Source: Henriciella litoralis
Lineage (GTDB): Bacteria; Pseudomonadota; Alphaproteobacteria; Caulobacterales; Hyphomonadaceae
Reading direction: 5' to 3'
DNA length: 64,000 nt
Assembly (NCBI RefSeq): GCF_002088935.1
Contig: NZ_NCSS01000006.1
Span: 1,892,407-1,956,406 of the forward strand
Both the position numbers and the translations under genes were made by a program. Positions 26,336-36,822 of this stretch are shown piece after piece. How positions within the stretch are numbered: position 1 is the stretch's first letter; the number at the start of each line of letters is the position of its first letter. The notes below the pieces were generated by a model, which was not told the DNA's origin, did no database searches, and saw only the letters and a list, made by a program, of their open reading frames with translations.

Positions 26336-27241
26336 TCAAACGCCTGAAGACGCGATTGTTTTCAGGGCATCGACCAGGAAAGTGTGTCGCATGGCAACAT
26401 CGCTTGCATCACTGGAATAGCCCCCGCCCAACACGCCGACAATCGGAATCCCGTGAGACGCGAACGCATCGACCACAAGCTGATCGCGCTGGCGCAGCCC
26501 GTCATCGCTGAGCTCCAGCAAGCCAAGTCGGTCATCTGCATGCGGATCGACGCCAGCATTGTAGAAGACAAGCTGCGGCGTCACCCGCGCCAGCACATCG
26601 TCGATCATGGTCTTTAGCGCGGCGAGATATGCTTCGTCCCCGCTCCCCCGCTCAATCCCCACATCAAGGTCGGATGGCGGCTTATCCCTTGGCCAGTTCT
26701 GCTCACAATGGAGCGACGAGGTAAAAACGCGTGGCTCAGCAGCGAAGATACGGGCCGTTCCATCGCCATGATGAACGTCGCAATCGATCACGGCGATCTG
26801 GCTCACCAACCCATCATCAAGCGCGATCTGCGCGGCCACCGCCACATCATTGAACACGCAGAAGCCCGCCCCGCCCTCATAGTCTGCATGATGGCTACCG
26901 CCTGCTAGATTAACCGCCGCGCCATGCTCCAGGGCCAGTCGCGTCGCAAGACACGTGCCCCCCACCGAGGCCCGCGTCCGCGCCGCGATAGCCGGTGTCA
27001 TCTCAAACCCGATCCGGCGGGCCGCCTTCCGGTCGACCGAGCTTGTCAGCACCGCCGACACATATCCTGGGTCATGCGCCCGGTGCAGCCAGCTTTCACG
27101 CGCATGGGCCGGCACGGTGAAACTCTCACCGCGTGCACGCAGAATTTCAGCCACCAGCGAGTATTTGCGCATCGGAAACCGGTGCCCGTCAGGCACGGAG
27201 TCGGCGTCATAGTCAGGGTGGTGAACGAGCGGGAGCGGCAT
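26336..27241 (-). CDS. Histone-deacetylase-superfamily hydrolase
   Basis: 301 aa from ATG 27241. Zn-dependent amidohydrolase motifs are complete: GGSHHADYEGGAGFCVFND (His117-His118), AVIDCDVHHGDGTARIF (zinc ligands Asp153/Asp155 region and His157) and GGGYSSD near the C-terminus. Bacterial relatives deacetylate acetylpolyamines, acetoin-related or protein substrates; which one is unclear. Divergent from the MATE transporter (64 bp), a pairing that might be functional. Confidence 0.88.
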   Translation of the reverse strand: MPLPLVHHPDYDADSVPDGHRFPMRKYSLVAEILRARGESFTVPAHARESWLHRAHDPGYVSAVLTSSVDRKAARRIGFEMTPAIAARTRASVGGTCLATRLALEHGAAVNLAGGSHHADYEGGAGFCVFNDVAVAAQIALDDGLVSQIAVIDCDVHHGDGTARIFAAEPRVFTSSLHCEQNWPRDKPPSDLDVGIERGSGDEAYLAALKTMIDDVLARVTPQLVFYNAGVDPHADDRLGLLELSDDGLRQRDQLVVDAFASHGIPIVGVLGGGYSSDASDVAMRHTFLVDALKTIASSGV

Positions 27242-27305
27242 GGCTCTGTGAAGTGTCGCCGTACCGCTGATTGTCAAGCGCCGCGCGCCCGCATAAGGCA
27301 GGCGC

Positions 27306-28634
27306 ATGACGGCCATCCCCCTTACCCGAACAAAGGTCCTGTCGCTCGCCCTGCCCGTGATGCTGGCGCAGGCGGCGACTGCATCGACCGGCGTTGTCGA
27401 CACCGCCGTCATGGGGCTTTACGGCACCAAGTTCGATCTCGGCGCGGTTGGCGTTGCTGCCGTCGTGATGAACTTCCTCTACTGGGGGTTCGGCTTCCTG
27501 CGCATGTCGACAACCGGCCTCACCGCGCAGGCGGCGGGTGCTGAGGATCGCGTCGAGGTTCAGTCAGTTCTGCAGCGCGCCATGTTGCTCGGCGGCGGAC
27601 TTGGCATCGCCATCCTCATCCTCTCACCGCTATTGCGCCTTCTGGTGTTTGAGCCCTTTGCCGCCGGGGATGAAGTCAAATCGCTGGCACGCGCCTATTT
27701 CGATGCGCGCGTCTGGGGCGCGCCAGCTGTCCTGATGGGCTATGCCATTACCGGCTGGCTGCTCGGAACCGGACGCACCGGTCAGCTGCTCGCCTTCCAG
27801 ATCGTGATGAACGGCACCAATGCCGTCCTCGATATCTGGTTCGTCGCTGGTCTTGACTGGGGACCAGCCGGGATCGGCGCTGGCACAGCCATTGCCGAAT
27901 GGACCGCACTCGCCTTTGGCCTGTTTCTGGTGCGCGGTGGCCTGAAGCGGTCAAAAGACCTCTTCGACCGAGCCCGCCTGATGGCGCTCCTCAATGCCAA
28001 TCGGGATATCTTGATCCGTACATTGGCGCTCTTGTTCTGCTTTGCCTGGTTCGTGAATTCCGGCGCAGGCCTCGGCACAGGCATTCTCGCAGGCAATGAA
28101 GTCCTCTTGCAGTTCGTCAGCGTATCGGCCTTCGTGCTCGATGGCTTTGCCTTCGTTGCCGAAAAAGAGATTGGCGAAGCCTATGGCGCGCGCAACCGGG
28201 CACGGCTGATCCGAGCCATGCGTCTCACAACAGAAATTGCACTCGCCTTTGCGGCGATCATTTCTGCGGCCTATTTCCTGGGAGGCGGGTGGGTCATCGA
28301 CAGTTTCGTCGCCGACCCTGATGCGCGGCGCGTGGCGCTGACTTATCTGCCTTATTGCGCGATCATCCCGCTAATCGGCCTGCCCTGCTGGCAGCTCGAC
28401 GGCTTCTTCCTCGGCGCGACGCAAGGCCGGGCGCTTCGTAATGCGGGCGTCTTGTCCTGCATCCTCTATGTCGCGACAGACCTCTTATTGAAGCCAGGGC
28501 TCGGCAATGGCGGCGTCTGGCTCGCCTTCCTGTCCATGTATATCTGGCGGGCTGGCGCGCTTGGCGTCTACCTGCCCTCAATGCTCGCCAGCGCTAGCGG
28601 AAATCCGCCCCGACCGCCTGCTCAATCGCCGTAA
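27306..28634 (+). CDS. MATE-family efflux transporter (DinF-like)
   Basis: 442 aa with about 12 transmembrane helices in two repeats. The N-terminal segment KVLSLALPVMLAQAATASTGVVDTAVMG and the TGLTAQAAGAED loop are MATE/DinF signatures, as is the late PCWQLDGFFLGATQG. Presumably an Na+- or H+-driven drug/metabolite exporter in the inner membrane. Its 3' end overlaps the convergent pyrD gene by 41 bp. Confidence 0.88.
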   Translation: MTAIPLTRTKVLSLALPVMLAQAATASTGVVDTAVMGLYGTKFDLGAVGVAAVVMNFLYWGFGFLRMSTTGLTAQAAGAEDRVEVQSVLQRAMLLGGGLGIAILILSPLLRLLVFEPFAAGDEVKSLARAYFDARVWGAPAVLMGYAITGWLLGTGRTGQLLAFQIVMNGTNAVLDIWFVAGLDWGPAGIGAGTAIAEWTALAFGLFLVRGGLKRSKDLFDRARLMALLNANRDILIRTLALLFCFAWFVNSGAGLGTGILAGNEVLLQFVSVSAFVLDGFAFVAEKEIGEAYGARNRARLIRAMRLTTEIALAFAAIISAAYFLGGGWVIDSFVADPDARRVALTYLPYCAIIPLIGLPCWQLDGFFLGATQGRALRNAGVLSCILYVATDLLLKPGLGNGGVWLAFLSMYIWRAGALGVYLPSMLASASGNPPRPPAQSP

Positions 28635-29709
28635 AGCCATCGGCGGCAAGACGCATTGCCAAGTCACGATTGATCTCAGCCACCAGTCCCGGCCCATGAT
28701 AGACCAGCGCTGAGTAGAGCTGCACGGCATGCGCCCCGGCGCGGATCTTCGCATAGGCATCCGCCCCGCTTGAGATGCCGCCAGCCCCGATGAGATCAAA
28801 CTCACCGATGATCTCGGACGCAAACTCCCGCAACACTCGCGTTGACCGCTCAAGCAGCGGCGCGCCAGACAGCCCGCCCGTTTCGCCCTTGTACTCGCTC
28901 TTCAGCGTCTCCGGCCGCTCCAGCGTGGTATTGGAAATGATCAGGCCCGACAGCCAATGTCCCGGCCCGCGCACAGCCTCGATAATGTCGCCGATCGCCG
29001 TCGCATCAAGATCGGGCGCGACTTTCAGAAAGACCGGTTTCCAGTCGTCGAGCTGTTCGAAGAGCCCGTCCGCCTTCAGCTCCTCGCCATAGGCGGTCTG
29101 CGCCTTTGTTCGCGCTTCACCGCACCGCTCGAGCAGGTCTTCAAGCGCGCCCTTATCCTGCAGGCCGCGCAGGCCCGGCGTGTTTGGCGATGAAATGTTG
29201 ATCGTGATGTAGTGGGCATAGGGATAGACCGCGTCGATGCCGACCTCATAATCGGCGATACGGTCTTCGCTGTCCTTATTCGCCCCGACATTCGCGCCGA
29301 TTGGCGCAAGACGGTTTCCGGCCTTGCGGAACCGGGCCGTAAACGCCCGAAGCCCGTCATTATTGAAGCCCATGCGATTGATAACCGCGTCGTCCTCTTC
29401 CAGCCGGAAGAGACGTGGTTTCGGATTACCCTCTTGCGGGCGCGGCGTAACTGTCCCGCATTCGACAAAGCCAAAGCCGAAGCGCAGCATCTGCTCGAAA
29501 ACCTCGGCATTCTTGTCAAAGCCAGCGGCAAGTCCGACCGGATTGAAAAGGCTAAGCCCGGCATTCGGCAGTTTGATCGGTGTATTCCATTGGAGCGGAC
29601 TGACACTTGGCAGCCCGATCCCGGCCTTGAGCGCGCGAATGGTGGCCGTATGCGCCGCTTCAGGCGGCAGCTTGCGCAGAAATTTCGTCCCGATATCCGT
29701 CAGTGCCAT
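28594..29709 (-). CDS. pyrD: Dihydroorotate dehydrogenase (quinone), class 2
   Basis: 371 aa. Class 2 DHODH: an N-terminal helical membrane-associating region (FLRKLPPEAAHTATIRAL), then the FMN barrel with PVGLAAGFDKNAEVF, VTPRPQEGNPKPRLFRL, INRMGFNNDGL and ITINISSPNTPGLRGLQ. The catalytic Ser-type base region follows and the FMN-phosphate motif is GAGGISSGADAY. Oxidises dihydroorotate to orotate in pyrimidine synthesis, passing electrons to ubiquinone. It directly follows the DUF952 gene. Confidence 0.96.
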   Translation of the reverse strand: MALTDIGTKFLRKLPPEAAHTATIRALKAGIGLPSVSPLQWNTPIKLPNAGLSLFNPVGLAAGFDKNAEVFEQMLRFGFGFVECGTVTPRPQEGNPKPRLFRLEEDDAVINRMGFNNDGLRAFTARFRKAGNRLAPIGANVGANKDSEDRIADYEVGIDAVYPYAHYITINISSPNTPGLRGLQDKGALEDLLERCGEARTKAQTAYGEELKADGLFEQLDDWKPVFLKVAPDLDATAIGDIIEAVRGPGHWLSGLIISNTTLERPETLKSEYKGETGGLSGAPLLERSTRVLREFASEIIGEFDLIGAGGISSGADAYAKIRAGAHAVQLYSALVYHGPGLVAEINRDLAMRLAADGFTAIEQAVGADFR

Positions 29710-30069
29710 CTATTTCAGCTCCGCAGGCAAGGCCGGATTGCCATTGGCATCCGCCTCAAGCGCCCAGTGTCGTTTGGCGTCAGCCAGGCGCAAATTACCA
29801 TAAAGATGTGGGAAAAGCTGACCGCCGCGCGATTCTTCCCACTTCACATTCCCACCAAGGCGCTCCAGCACAAACTCATAGAGATGCACCCCCGATTGTC
29901 CGGCATAGTGAAGCGCCAGCGTCTCACCCACCTGCTCACGCGTCGACAGATGGACATAGCCGTCGCGCGCATCGAGGTCAGTGTCGGTATGGCCAAGCTC
30001 ACGGGCCCGGGCATCATCGCCCGCCCCCAGTATCTTGTAGACATAAGATTCGATCATCATGACCGGCAT
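29710..30069 (-). CDS. DUF952 domain protein
   Basis: About 119 aa; the start could be ATG 30069, 30060 or 30057, and no ribosome site decides it. It matches the DUF952 pattern: YKILGAGDDARAREL, DARDGYVHLSTREQVGETL, and a C-terminal FPHLYGNL segment. Biochemical function unknown. Its stop abuts the pyrD start, a likely two-gene operon. Confidence 0.8.
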   Translation of the reverse strand: MPVMMIESYVYKILGAGDDARARELGHTDTDLDARDGYVHLSTREQVGETLALHYAGQSGVHLYEFVLERLGGNVKWEESRGGQLFPHLYGNLRLADAKRHWALEADANGNPALPAELK

Positions 30070-30161
30070 CAAACAGGGATTTGTGAGCTGGGCAAGGCGA
30101 CATGGTTGCTAGGTTTATTTTCCCATGATAGGAAAGCCTTGCAACTGTCGGAGGCACAGCA

Positions 30162-30779
30162 ATGCGGCATGGCGAAGTCTGGCGTGGAATTGACCAGCTG
30201 GCAGAGAAAAACGGGCTGAGCGCCTCTGGGCTTGCCCGGCTCGCGGGGCTTGATCCGACCAGCTTCAACCCGTCCAAACGTCAGAGCAAGGATGGCCGCC
30301 CGCGCTGGCCCTCAACCGAGAGCATTGCCCGCGCGCTGGAGGCTGTCGGGGCGGGCATGGATGACTTTGCCGCCCTGATCGAAGGCCGCCGCGGGGCCAC
30401 AGCGCCCCTGATTGGCCTCGCGCAAGCAGGCGCTGATGGCTTTTTTGACGATAGCGGGTTTCCGGTGGGCGGCAGCTGGGACGAGGTTCGTTTTCCCGGC
30501 CTTGGTGATGAAGCGGTCTATGCACTTGAAATCAGCGGCAACAGTATGGAGCCGGCCTACCGGGAAGGGGATCGCATCATCGTCGCGCCAGGCGCTCAGC
30601 TGCGCAAGGGAGACCGCGTTGTCGCCAAGACGGTGGAGGGAGAAGTCATGGCAAAGGTGCTCGGTCGGCAGACAGAGCGGCAGGTTGAGTTGATCTCCCT
30701 CAATCCAGAACACCCACCCCGCACATTCAAACCATCCGAAATTCTCTGGCTCGCCCGAATTCTGTGGGTCAGTCAGTAA
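30162..30779 (+). CDS. S24-type (LexA/CI-like) transcriptional regulator
   Basis: 205 aa. An N-terminal helix-turn-helix (GLSASGLARLAGLDPTSFNPSK, ~18-40) is joined to a C-terminal S24 peptidase domain. The Ser128 (SGNSMEP) to Lys165 (EVMAKVL) spacing is 37, identical to LexA Ser119-Lys156. An Ala-Gly pair at 89-90 could be the autocleavage site. Such proteins repress a target until RecA-stimulated self-cleavage, though many chromosomal copies respond otherwise. No phage genes are nearby; the target is unknown. Confidence 0.85.
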   Translation: MRHGEVWRGIDQLAEKNGLSASGLARLAGLDPTSFNPSKRQSKDGRPRWPSTESIARALEAVGAGMDDFAALIEGRRGATAPLIGLAQAGADGFFDDSGFPVGGSWDEVRFPGLGDEAVYALEISGNSMEPAYREGDRIIVAPGAQLRKGDRVVAKTVEGEVMAKVLGRQTERQVELISLNPEHPPRTFKPSEILWLARILWVSQ

Positions 30780-30853
30780 GCTCGGTCCTGTTCGCATATG
30801 CAGCACATTATACGCTTGCCCTTGCGGTAGATGCTGTGCAATCCGGTTAGCTT

Positions 30854-31768
30854 ATGGACTGGGATAAGCTGAAATCTTTTCATGCCGCCGCAGAAGCTGG
30901 TAGCCTTACAGCTGCCGGAGAGCGACTGGGGATTTCGCAGTCTGCTGTTTCCCGTCAGATATCGGCGCTTGAAGAACAACTCGGCGTCTCCTTGTTCCAG
31001 AGACATGCGCGCGGCCTGGTGCTCACAGATTCCGGGCACACGCTTCACAGATCCACAATGGACATGGCCTCAGCCGCACAGACCGCCAATGCGGCGCTGA
31101 GAGACCAGCAAGATGTTGCCCAGGGCGATCTTGTGGTGACGGCCCCGGTCGCGTTCGGCTCAACCTGGCTGGTGCCGCGCCTTGGCAATTTCATCAATTC
31201 CAATCCGGGCATGCGGGTCGATCTTCGCCTCGACGATGGTGAGACCTACGACCTTCTGAAACTGGAAGCCGAGTGCGCCATCCGGCTTTGGGCCGCTGAC
31301 AAGTCAGACCTGATCCAGCGCAAGCTCGGCACCGTCGCGACCAATCTCTACGCCTCACCGGAATATCTGAAGGAACACGGCACCCCGCGCACACCGCAGG
31401 ACCTCGATAATCACCGCATCATTGGCTACGGCACTGAAAACACGCCGCTCGACGCCATGAGCTGGGCACAGCGCGTTGGCCGGGATGACACCCTGCCCCG
31501 CAAGGCCACGCTCCAGGTCCGAAACGTCCCGGCCATGCTGCGGGCCGTTGAAGCCGGCGTCGGCATCGCTGATCTGCCCGACTATATGGTCAGCTCCGTT
31601 CCACGCCTTGTCAGAGTGTTACCGGACCATACCGGCCCTACCTTCGACCTCTACTTCATCTACCCAAGTGACCTGAAACGGTCGAAGCGGATTGCTGTCT
31701 TCCGGGACTTCCTGACCAATGAAGTCGATGCGATTCGCCGCGAAAATCTGCAACTTCGTGCCAGCTGA
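30854..31768 (+). CDS. LysR-family transcriptional regulator
   Basis: 304 aa. The winged helix-turn-helix is at residues 1-60 (LKSFHAAAEAGSLTAAGERL, SQSAVSRQISALEEQLG). A periplasmic-binding-type effector domain follows (GDLVVTAPVAFGSTWLVPRL). It most resembles the single-regulator LysR type controlling distant genes; no divergent target sits beside it. A 20-bp perfect palindrome starts 9 nt after its stop. Confidence 0.9.
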   Translation: MDWDKLKSFHAAAEAGSLTAAGERLGISQSAVSRQISALEEQLGVSLFQRHARGLVLTDSGHTLHRSTMDMASAAQTANAALRDQQDVAQGDLVVTAPVAFGSTWLVPRLGNFINSNPGMRVDLRLDDGETYDLLKLEAECAIRLWAADKSDLIQRKLGTVATNLYASPEYLKEHGTPRTPQDLDNHRIIGYGTENTPLDAMSWAQRVGRDDTLPRKATLQVRNVPAMLRAVEAGVGIADLPDYMVSSVPRLVRVLPDHTGPTFDLYFIYPSDLKRSKRIAVFRDFLTNEVDAIRRENLQLRAS

Positions 31769-31776
31769 TCCATAGC

Positions 31777-31796
31777 GACATGCATTAATGCATGTC
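31777..31796. promoter_or_regulatory. 20-bp perfect palindrome after lysR
   Basis: GACATGCATTAATGCATGTC is a perfect palindrome located between the LysR stop and the candidate sRNA. There is no T-tract, so it is not a standard terminator. It could be an operator for the downstream sRNA, or a processing hairpin in the lysR mRNA. Confidence 0.45.
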
Positions 31797-31846
31797 TTGG
31801 CTACTGAATCGCGCCTTCCATTTCGCATTCGCAGCATTTACCTCCA

Positions 31847-31959
31847 GACCAAGCCTTGGTCCCGGCGATTGCCAATCTCCTCCGATTGTGCGTTTCCTCC
31901 CTCCAAATAGGGACCCACTTATAAGCCCGGCGCGATAACTTCGCTGCCGGGCTTTTTTT
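31847..31959 (+). ncRNA. Candidate small RNA with anti-Shine-Dalgarno loops (A)
   Basis: The region has ordered RNA features but no reading frame. Hairpin GACCAAGCCTTGGTC (31847-31861). Hairpin CAATC-TCCTCC-GATTG (31873-31888) presents UCCUCC in its loop. A single-stranded GCGTTTCCTCCCT (31890-31902) comes next, then an intrinsic terminator. CCUCC-loop architecture is typical of alphaproteobacterial sRNAs that bind ribosome sites (cuckoo-like/GsrN-like). The same 13-mer occurs in candidate B. The 5' end and promoter are uncertain; it could also be processed from the lysR 3' UTR. Confidence 0.5.
31924..31959 (+). terminator. Intrinsic terminator of candidate sRNA A
   Basis: An 8-bp stem AGCCCGGC/GCCGGGCT is extended by GCGA/TCGC across a 1-nt bulge, with loop TAACT, and followed by seven T's (31953-31959). 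Plus-strand orientation. Confidence 0.85.
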
Positions 31960-31989
31960 CTTTAATTGTCGAGATTTACGCGATGGCGC

Positions 31990-32454
31990 CTACAGGCTGG
32001 CTCGCAACATCCAGGCGGTTTTCTCCGCTATGGCCGCACGCTGTGTCAGCAGGTCTGCCGTAACGGCATCGTCTGCCGCTTCGGCCGCTTTGACGCCAGC
32101 CTTGGCAACCTTGGCGATGGTCTCGTGACCGCGGACAAGATTGTTCACCATGTCCTCAGCGTCTGGCACCCCATTATCGGGCTTGATCGTCGCATAGGAC
32201 GAAATTTCATCCCCCGATGCCGGCGCGAAAGCGCCCAGCGCCCGGATACGCTCTGCGAGCTCATCAAGCGCCTGCCAAAGCTCGGTATACTGCTCCATGA
32301 AAAGGTCATGCAGCGCCTTGAAGCGTGGGCCGGTCACATTCCAGTGATAGCCATGCGTCTTGAAGTAGAGCGCATAGGTCTCGCCCAGCACATTCCGCAA
32401 GGCCGCAATGGCCCCTTCGCGCTCGGCTTCATTCAGTCCAATATCTACAGTCAT
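31990..32454 (-). CDS. dps: Dps-family ferritin-like DNA-protection protein
   Basis: 154 aa. The ferroxidase helix KTHGYHWNVTGPRFKALHDLFMEQY carries the His, Trp, Asn, His and Glu residues of Dps. The second helix ALDELAERIRALGA includes the inter-subunit Asp/Glu site. Forms dodecamers that oxidise and store iron and shield DNA in stationary phase or peroxide stress. AGGAG precedes the ATG. Convergent with candidate sRNA A, whose terminator ends 30 bp away. Confidence 0.93.
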   Translation of the reverse strand: MTVDIGLNEAEREGAIAALRNVLGETYALYFKTHGYHWNVTGPRFKALHDLFMEQYTELWQALDELAERIRALGAFAPASGDEISSYATIKPDNGVPDAEDMVNNLVRGHETIAKVAKAGVKAAEAADDAVTADLLTQRAAIAEKTAWMLRASL

Positions 32455-32544
32455 TTCGATCTCCTCTTCTATCCTGTCCTATATAGATGGGAGGACATCT
32501 CATCGAAACGAATTGATAATTGGCCCTCCACCTATCGAGAAAAC

Positions 32545-33873
<1,329 letters not shown>

Positions 33874-33950
33874 TCACGGGCTTCCTTAATCATCGATTTG
33901 CACCTTGCTGACAGGTTCCGCCGCTTGCTCACAGGCCCGAGGGATAACAG

Positions 33951-34247
33951 GTGGCAGACCGGAATATTCTTGAAATCGGCTGGGAGCGCGTCACCAGTGT
34001 GCTTGGCCCCATGGCTGACGATGCCTTTGTCTGGCTCGGCGACCGGGAACCCGGCGAGCGGCTCATCCTGGCGACCTTCTTCATCCTGTTGCTGCTGTTC
34101 CTCATCGTCAGAATGTCGACCCGGCGCGAGGACAGTGCGGGCCGCAATTTTGGCGCATCACTTTTGCTGATCGTTGTGTTTGCCTTCGGCCTTGGCTGGA
34201 TTCTCGACGGCAACAGCGCCTTCCTGTCGTCTGTGTTCAACATCTGA
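33951..34247 (+). CDS. Small two-helix membrane protein
   Basis: 98 aa from GTG 33951, with GAGG 8 nt upstream. Two hydrophobic helices: ~40-53 (LILATFFILLLLFLIV) and ~70-88 (SLLLIVVFAFGLGWIL), separated by a charged loop STRREDSAGRN. No family recognised. It precedes uvrC by 46 bp; co-transcription is possible. Confidence 0.6.
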   Translation: MADRNILEIGWERVTSVLGPMADDAFVWLGDREPGERLILATFFILLLLFLIVRMSTRREDSAGRNFGASLLLIVVFAFGLGWILDGNSAFLSSVFNI

Positions 34248-34293
34248 CCGCGCCAGCTAGGCGTATCGGCCTGCAGCTACTAGATTGGCCTCA

Positions 34294-36183
34294 ATGGCCG
34301 ACACTCCTTCCAGCAAACCTGCCCGCCGCGGCGTAGATGTCATCAAGGACAATCTGCAGCGCCTGCCTGCAAAACCGGGCGTCTACCGGATGTTCGGCAC
34401 GCATGATGAAGTGTTGTATGTCGGCAAGGCGCGTAATCTGAAGGCCCGCGTGTCGAACTATTCGCGCATCGGCGGACACACGCAGCGCATCGCCGCGATG
34501 ATCGCGCTCACGGCCCGCATGGAATTCGTCGTCACCGAGAGCGAGACAGAGGCGCTGCTCCTCGAAGCCAGCCTCATCAAATCGCTGAAGCCGCGCTTCA
34601 ACATCCTTCTGCGCGACGACAAATCCTTCCCCTACATCCTGATCCGCCGCGATCATGACTATCCGCAAATCCTGAAATATCGCGGTTCAAAACAGGATCG
34701 CGGCGACTATTTCGGACCGTTCGCCAGCGCGAGCTCCGTCACTCGCACCCTCGACACACTGCAAAAGGCATTCTTGCTGCGCACCTGCGAGGACAGCGTA
34801 TTTTCCGCTCGTCAGCGCCCCTGCATGCTGCACCAGATCAAGCGGTGCTCTGCGCCTTGCGTCGGGCTGGTCAGCGAAGCGGAATACACCGAACTTGCCA
34901 ATCAGGCCGCTGACTTCCTGCGCGGCAAGGGCGTCGATCTGCAGGCGGGCCTCGCCGCCGAGATGGAAACCGCCGCCGAGGAAATGAACTTTGAAAGAGC
35001 CGCCAGCTTGCGGGACCGCATCCGCGCCTTGGCGCATGTGCGCGCGCAGCAGGACGTCAATCCGGACGGTATCGAGGAAGCCGATATCTTCGCCATCGCC
35101 ATGGAAGGCGGCCAGTCCGCGGTGCAGGTCTTCTTCATTCGGGCAGGACAGAACTGGGGCGCAACGATCCACTTCCCGCGCCACGAAAAGGATGAAGGGC
35201 CGGAAGAAATCATCTCCGCCTTCCTCGTCCAGTTCTATGACAAGCGCCCGCCCCCGCGCCTCATCCTGACCAATACGGAGCCATCACAAGCCGAACTCAT
35301 CGGCGAAGCGTTGGAGCTGAAAGCAGACCGGCGCGTCGAGATCCGCACGCCTCAGCGCGGTGAGAAACGCGAACTTGTGGCCCAGGCCACGCGAAACGCG
35401 GCCGAAGCGCTCTCGCGCAAACTCTCTGAAAGCGCGAGCCAGCAGCGCCTCCTGAAGGATCTCGCCAAAGCCCTGGAGCTGCCCGCCCCGCCCAAGCGCG
35501 TCGAAGTTTACGATAACAGCCACATCCAGGGCTCAAACGCGGTGGGCGGCATGGTCGTCGCCGGACCTGAAGGCTTCATCAAGGGCCAGTACCGGAAGTT
35601 CAACATCAAGGACAAGGACATCAAGCCGGGCGATGATTACGGCATGATGCGGGAAGTGATGCGCCGCCGCTTTGCCCGTCTCATCAAGGAGACAAATGAG
35701 GCCGGCCGCCCAATGAATGAGCTTGAGACCTATCCAGACCTTGTCCTGATCGATGGCGGCCTCGGCCAGCTCAGCGCGACGGTGGAAACCCTTGAGGAGC
35801 TCGGCCTCACTCCGAATGACGTAACCCTCGTCTCGATCGCCAAGGGGCCAGACCGCAATGCCGGCCGCGAGAAATTCTTCAGGCCAGGACGCGCCCCATT
35901 CCAGCTGCCGCCCGACACGCCGGTGCTCTATTACCTGCAACGCCTGCGCGACGAAGCCCACCGCTGGGCCATCGGCGCCCATCGCTCGAAACGTTCAGCG
36001 GACATCAAAACCTCACCGCTCGACCAGATTGACGGGATCGGCCCGGCGCGAAAGAAGGCTCTTTTACACCACTTCGGCTCGGCAAAAGGCGTTTCACGTG
36101 CAAAACTCGTCGATCTTGAGAATGTCGAAGGCATCAACCGGGCCCTCGCAGAACGAATTTATGGCCATTTCAATGGCGGATAG
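34294..36183 (+). CDS. uvrC: Excinuclease ABC subunit C
   Basis: 629 aa from ATG 34294 (an upstream TTG at 34285 is in frame). GIY-YIG nuclease domain at the N-terminus (GVYRMFGTHDEVLYVGKARN), the UVR motif around residues 210-245 (MNFERAASLRDRIRAL), the RNase-H-like second nuclease domain (VYDNSHIQGSNAVGGMV; LVLIDGGLGQL), and C-terminal helix-hairpin-helix repeats (IDGIGPARKKALLHHFG). Makes both incisions in nucleotide excision repair. Followed 6 bp later by pgsA, a common alphaproteobacterial pairing. Confidence 0.97.
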   Translation: MADTPSSKPARRGVDVIKDNLQRLPAKPGVYRMFGTHDEVLYVGKARNLKARVSNYSRIGGHTQRIAAMIALTARMEFVVTESETEALLLEASLIKSLKPRFNILLRDDKSFPYILIRRDHDYPQILKYRGSKQDRGDYFGPFASASSVTRTLDTLQKAFLLRTCEDSVFSARQRPCMLHQIKRCSAPCVGLVSEAEYTELANQAADFLRGKGVDLQAGLAAEMETAAEEMNFERAASLRDRIRALAHVRAQQDVNPDGIEEADIFAIAMEGGQSAVQVFFIRAGQNWGATIHFPRHEKDEGPEEIISAFLVQFYDKRPPPRLILTNTEPSQAELIGEALELKADRRVEIRTPQRGEKRELVAQATRNAAEALSRKLSESASQQRLLKDLAKALELPAPPKRVEVYDNSHIQGSNAVGGMVVAGPEGFIKGQYRKFNIKDKDIKPGDDYGMMREVMRRRFARLIKETNEAGRPMNELETYPDLVLIDGGLGQLSATVETLEELGLTPNDVTLVSIAKGPDRNAGREKFFRPGRAPFQLPPDTPVLYYLQRLRDEAHRWAIGAHRSKRSADIKTSPLDQIDGIGPARKKALLHHFGSAKGVSRAKLVDLENVEGINRALAERIYGHFNGG

Positions 36184-36189
36184 GCGACT

Positions 36190-36822
36190 ATGAGCCTCAA
36201 ATGGCTGCCCAATGCCGTGACGATTGCCCGCTGCGTGCTGGCAATTTTCGTTGGCTATACCATCCTCGATCTGGACATCCAGCTACGTTCCGGTGACCCG
36301 GCGACGCTTGGCCTGTTCTTTCCATTTGTGCTGTTCGTGATCGCCGCCGCCAGCGACTGGGTGGACGGGGCGCTGGCGCGCGGCCTGAACGCGGAATCTG
36401 CATTCGGCGCACGGCTTGATCCAATTGCCGACAAATTGCTCGCCGCCTCCAGCCTGCTCGCGCTTTGCCATCTGGAACGCTGGAGCTGGATCATAACCGT
36501 CCCCGCCATCGCCATCATTGCCCGCGATGTTCTGATCACCGCCATGCGCGAAGCGATGGGCAATCCGGGCTCGATGAAGGTCTCGAACGCCGCCAAATGG
36601 AAAACCGCCATCATCCTCTCGGGCATTGGCGCCATTCTGTTCGGCCTCGCCATTAGCGAGCTCACCCACAATGCGGACCCTTATTCACCCGTCTGGGTGC
36701 TGACGCGCGGCGTTCTGCTGATCGGTATTCTCATGGTCTGGGTCTCAGCCGCGCTCGCCGTCATGACCGCCTGGGACTATGTCGCCGGCGCATCTGAGAA
36801 GTCAGACGAGCCTTACCAGTAG
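36190..36822 (+). CDS. pgsA: CDP-diacylglycerol--glycerol-3-phosphate phosphatidyltransferase
   Basis: 210 aa membrane enzyme. The CDP-alcohol phosphotransferase motif D-G-x2-A-R-x8-G-x3-D-x3-D is complete in SDWVDGALARGLNAESAFG with ARLDPIADK. About five or six transmembrane helices. Makes phosphatidylglycerol-phosphate for PG and cardiolipin. Start shortly after the uvrC stop. Many relatives continue into moaD/moaE, which are absent here. Confidence 0.95.
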   Translation: MSLKWLPNAVTIARCVLAIFVGYTILDLDIQLRSGDPATLGLFFPFVLFVIAAASDWVDGALARGLNAESAFGARLDPIADKLLAASSLLALCHLERWSWIITVPAIAIIARDVLITAMREAMGNPGSMKVSNAAKWKTAIILSGIGAILFGLAISELTHNADPYSPVWVLTRGVLLIGILMVWVSAALAVMTAWDYVAGASEKSDEPYQ

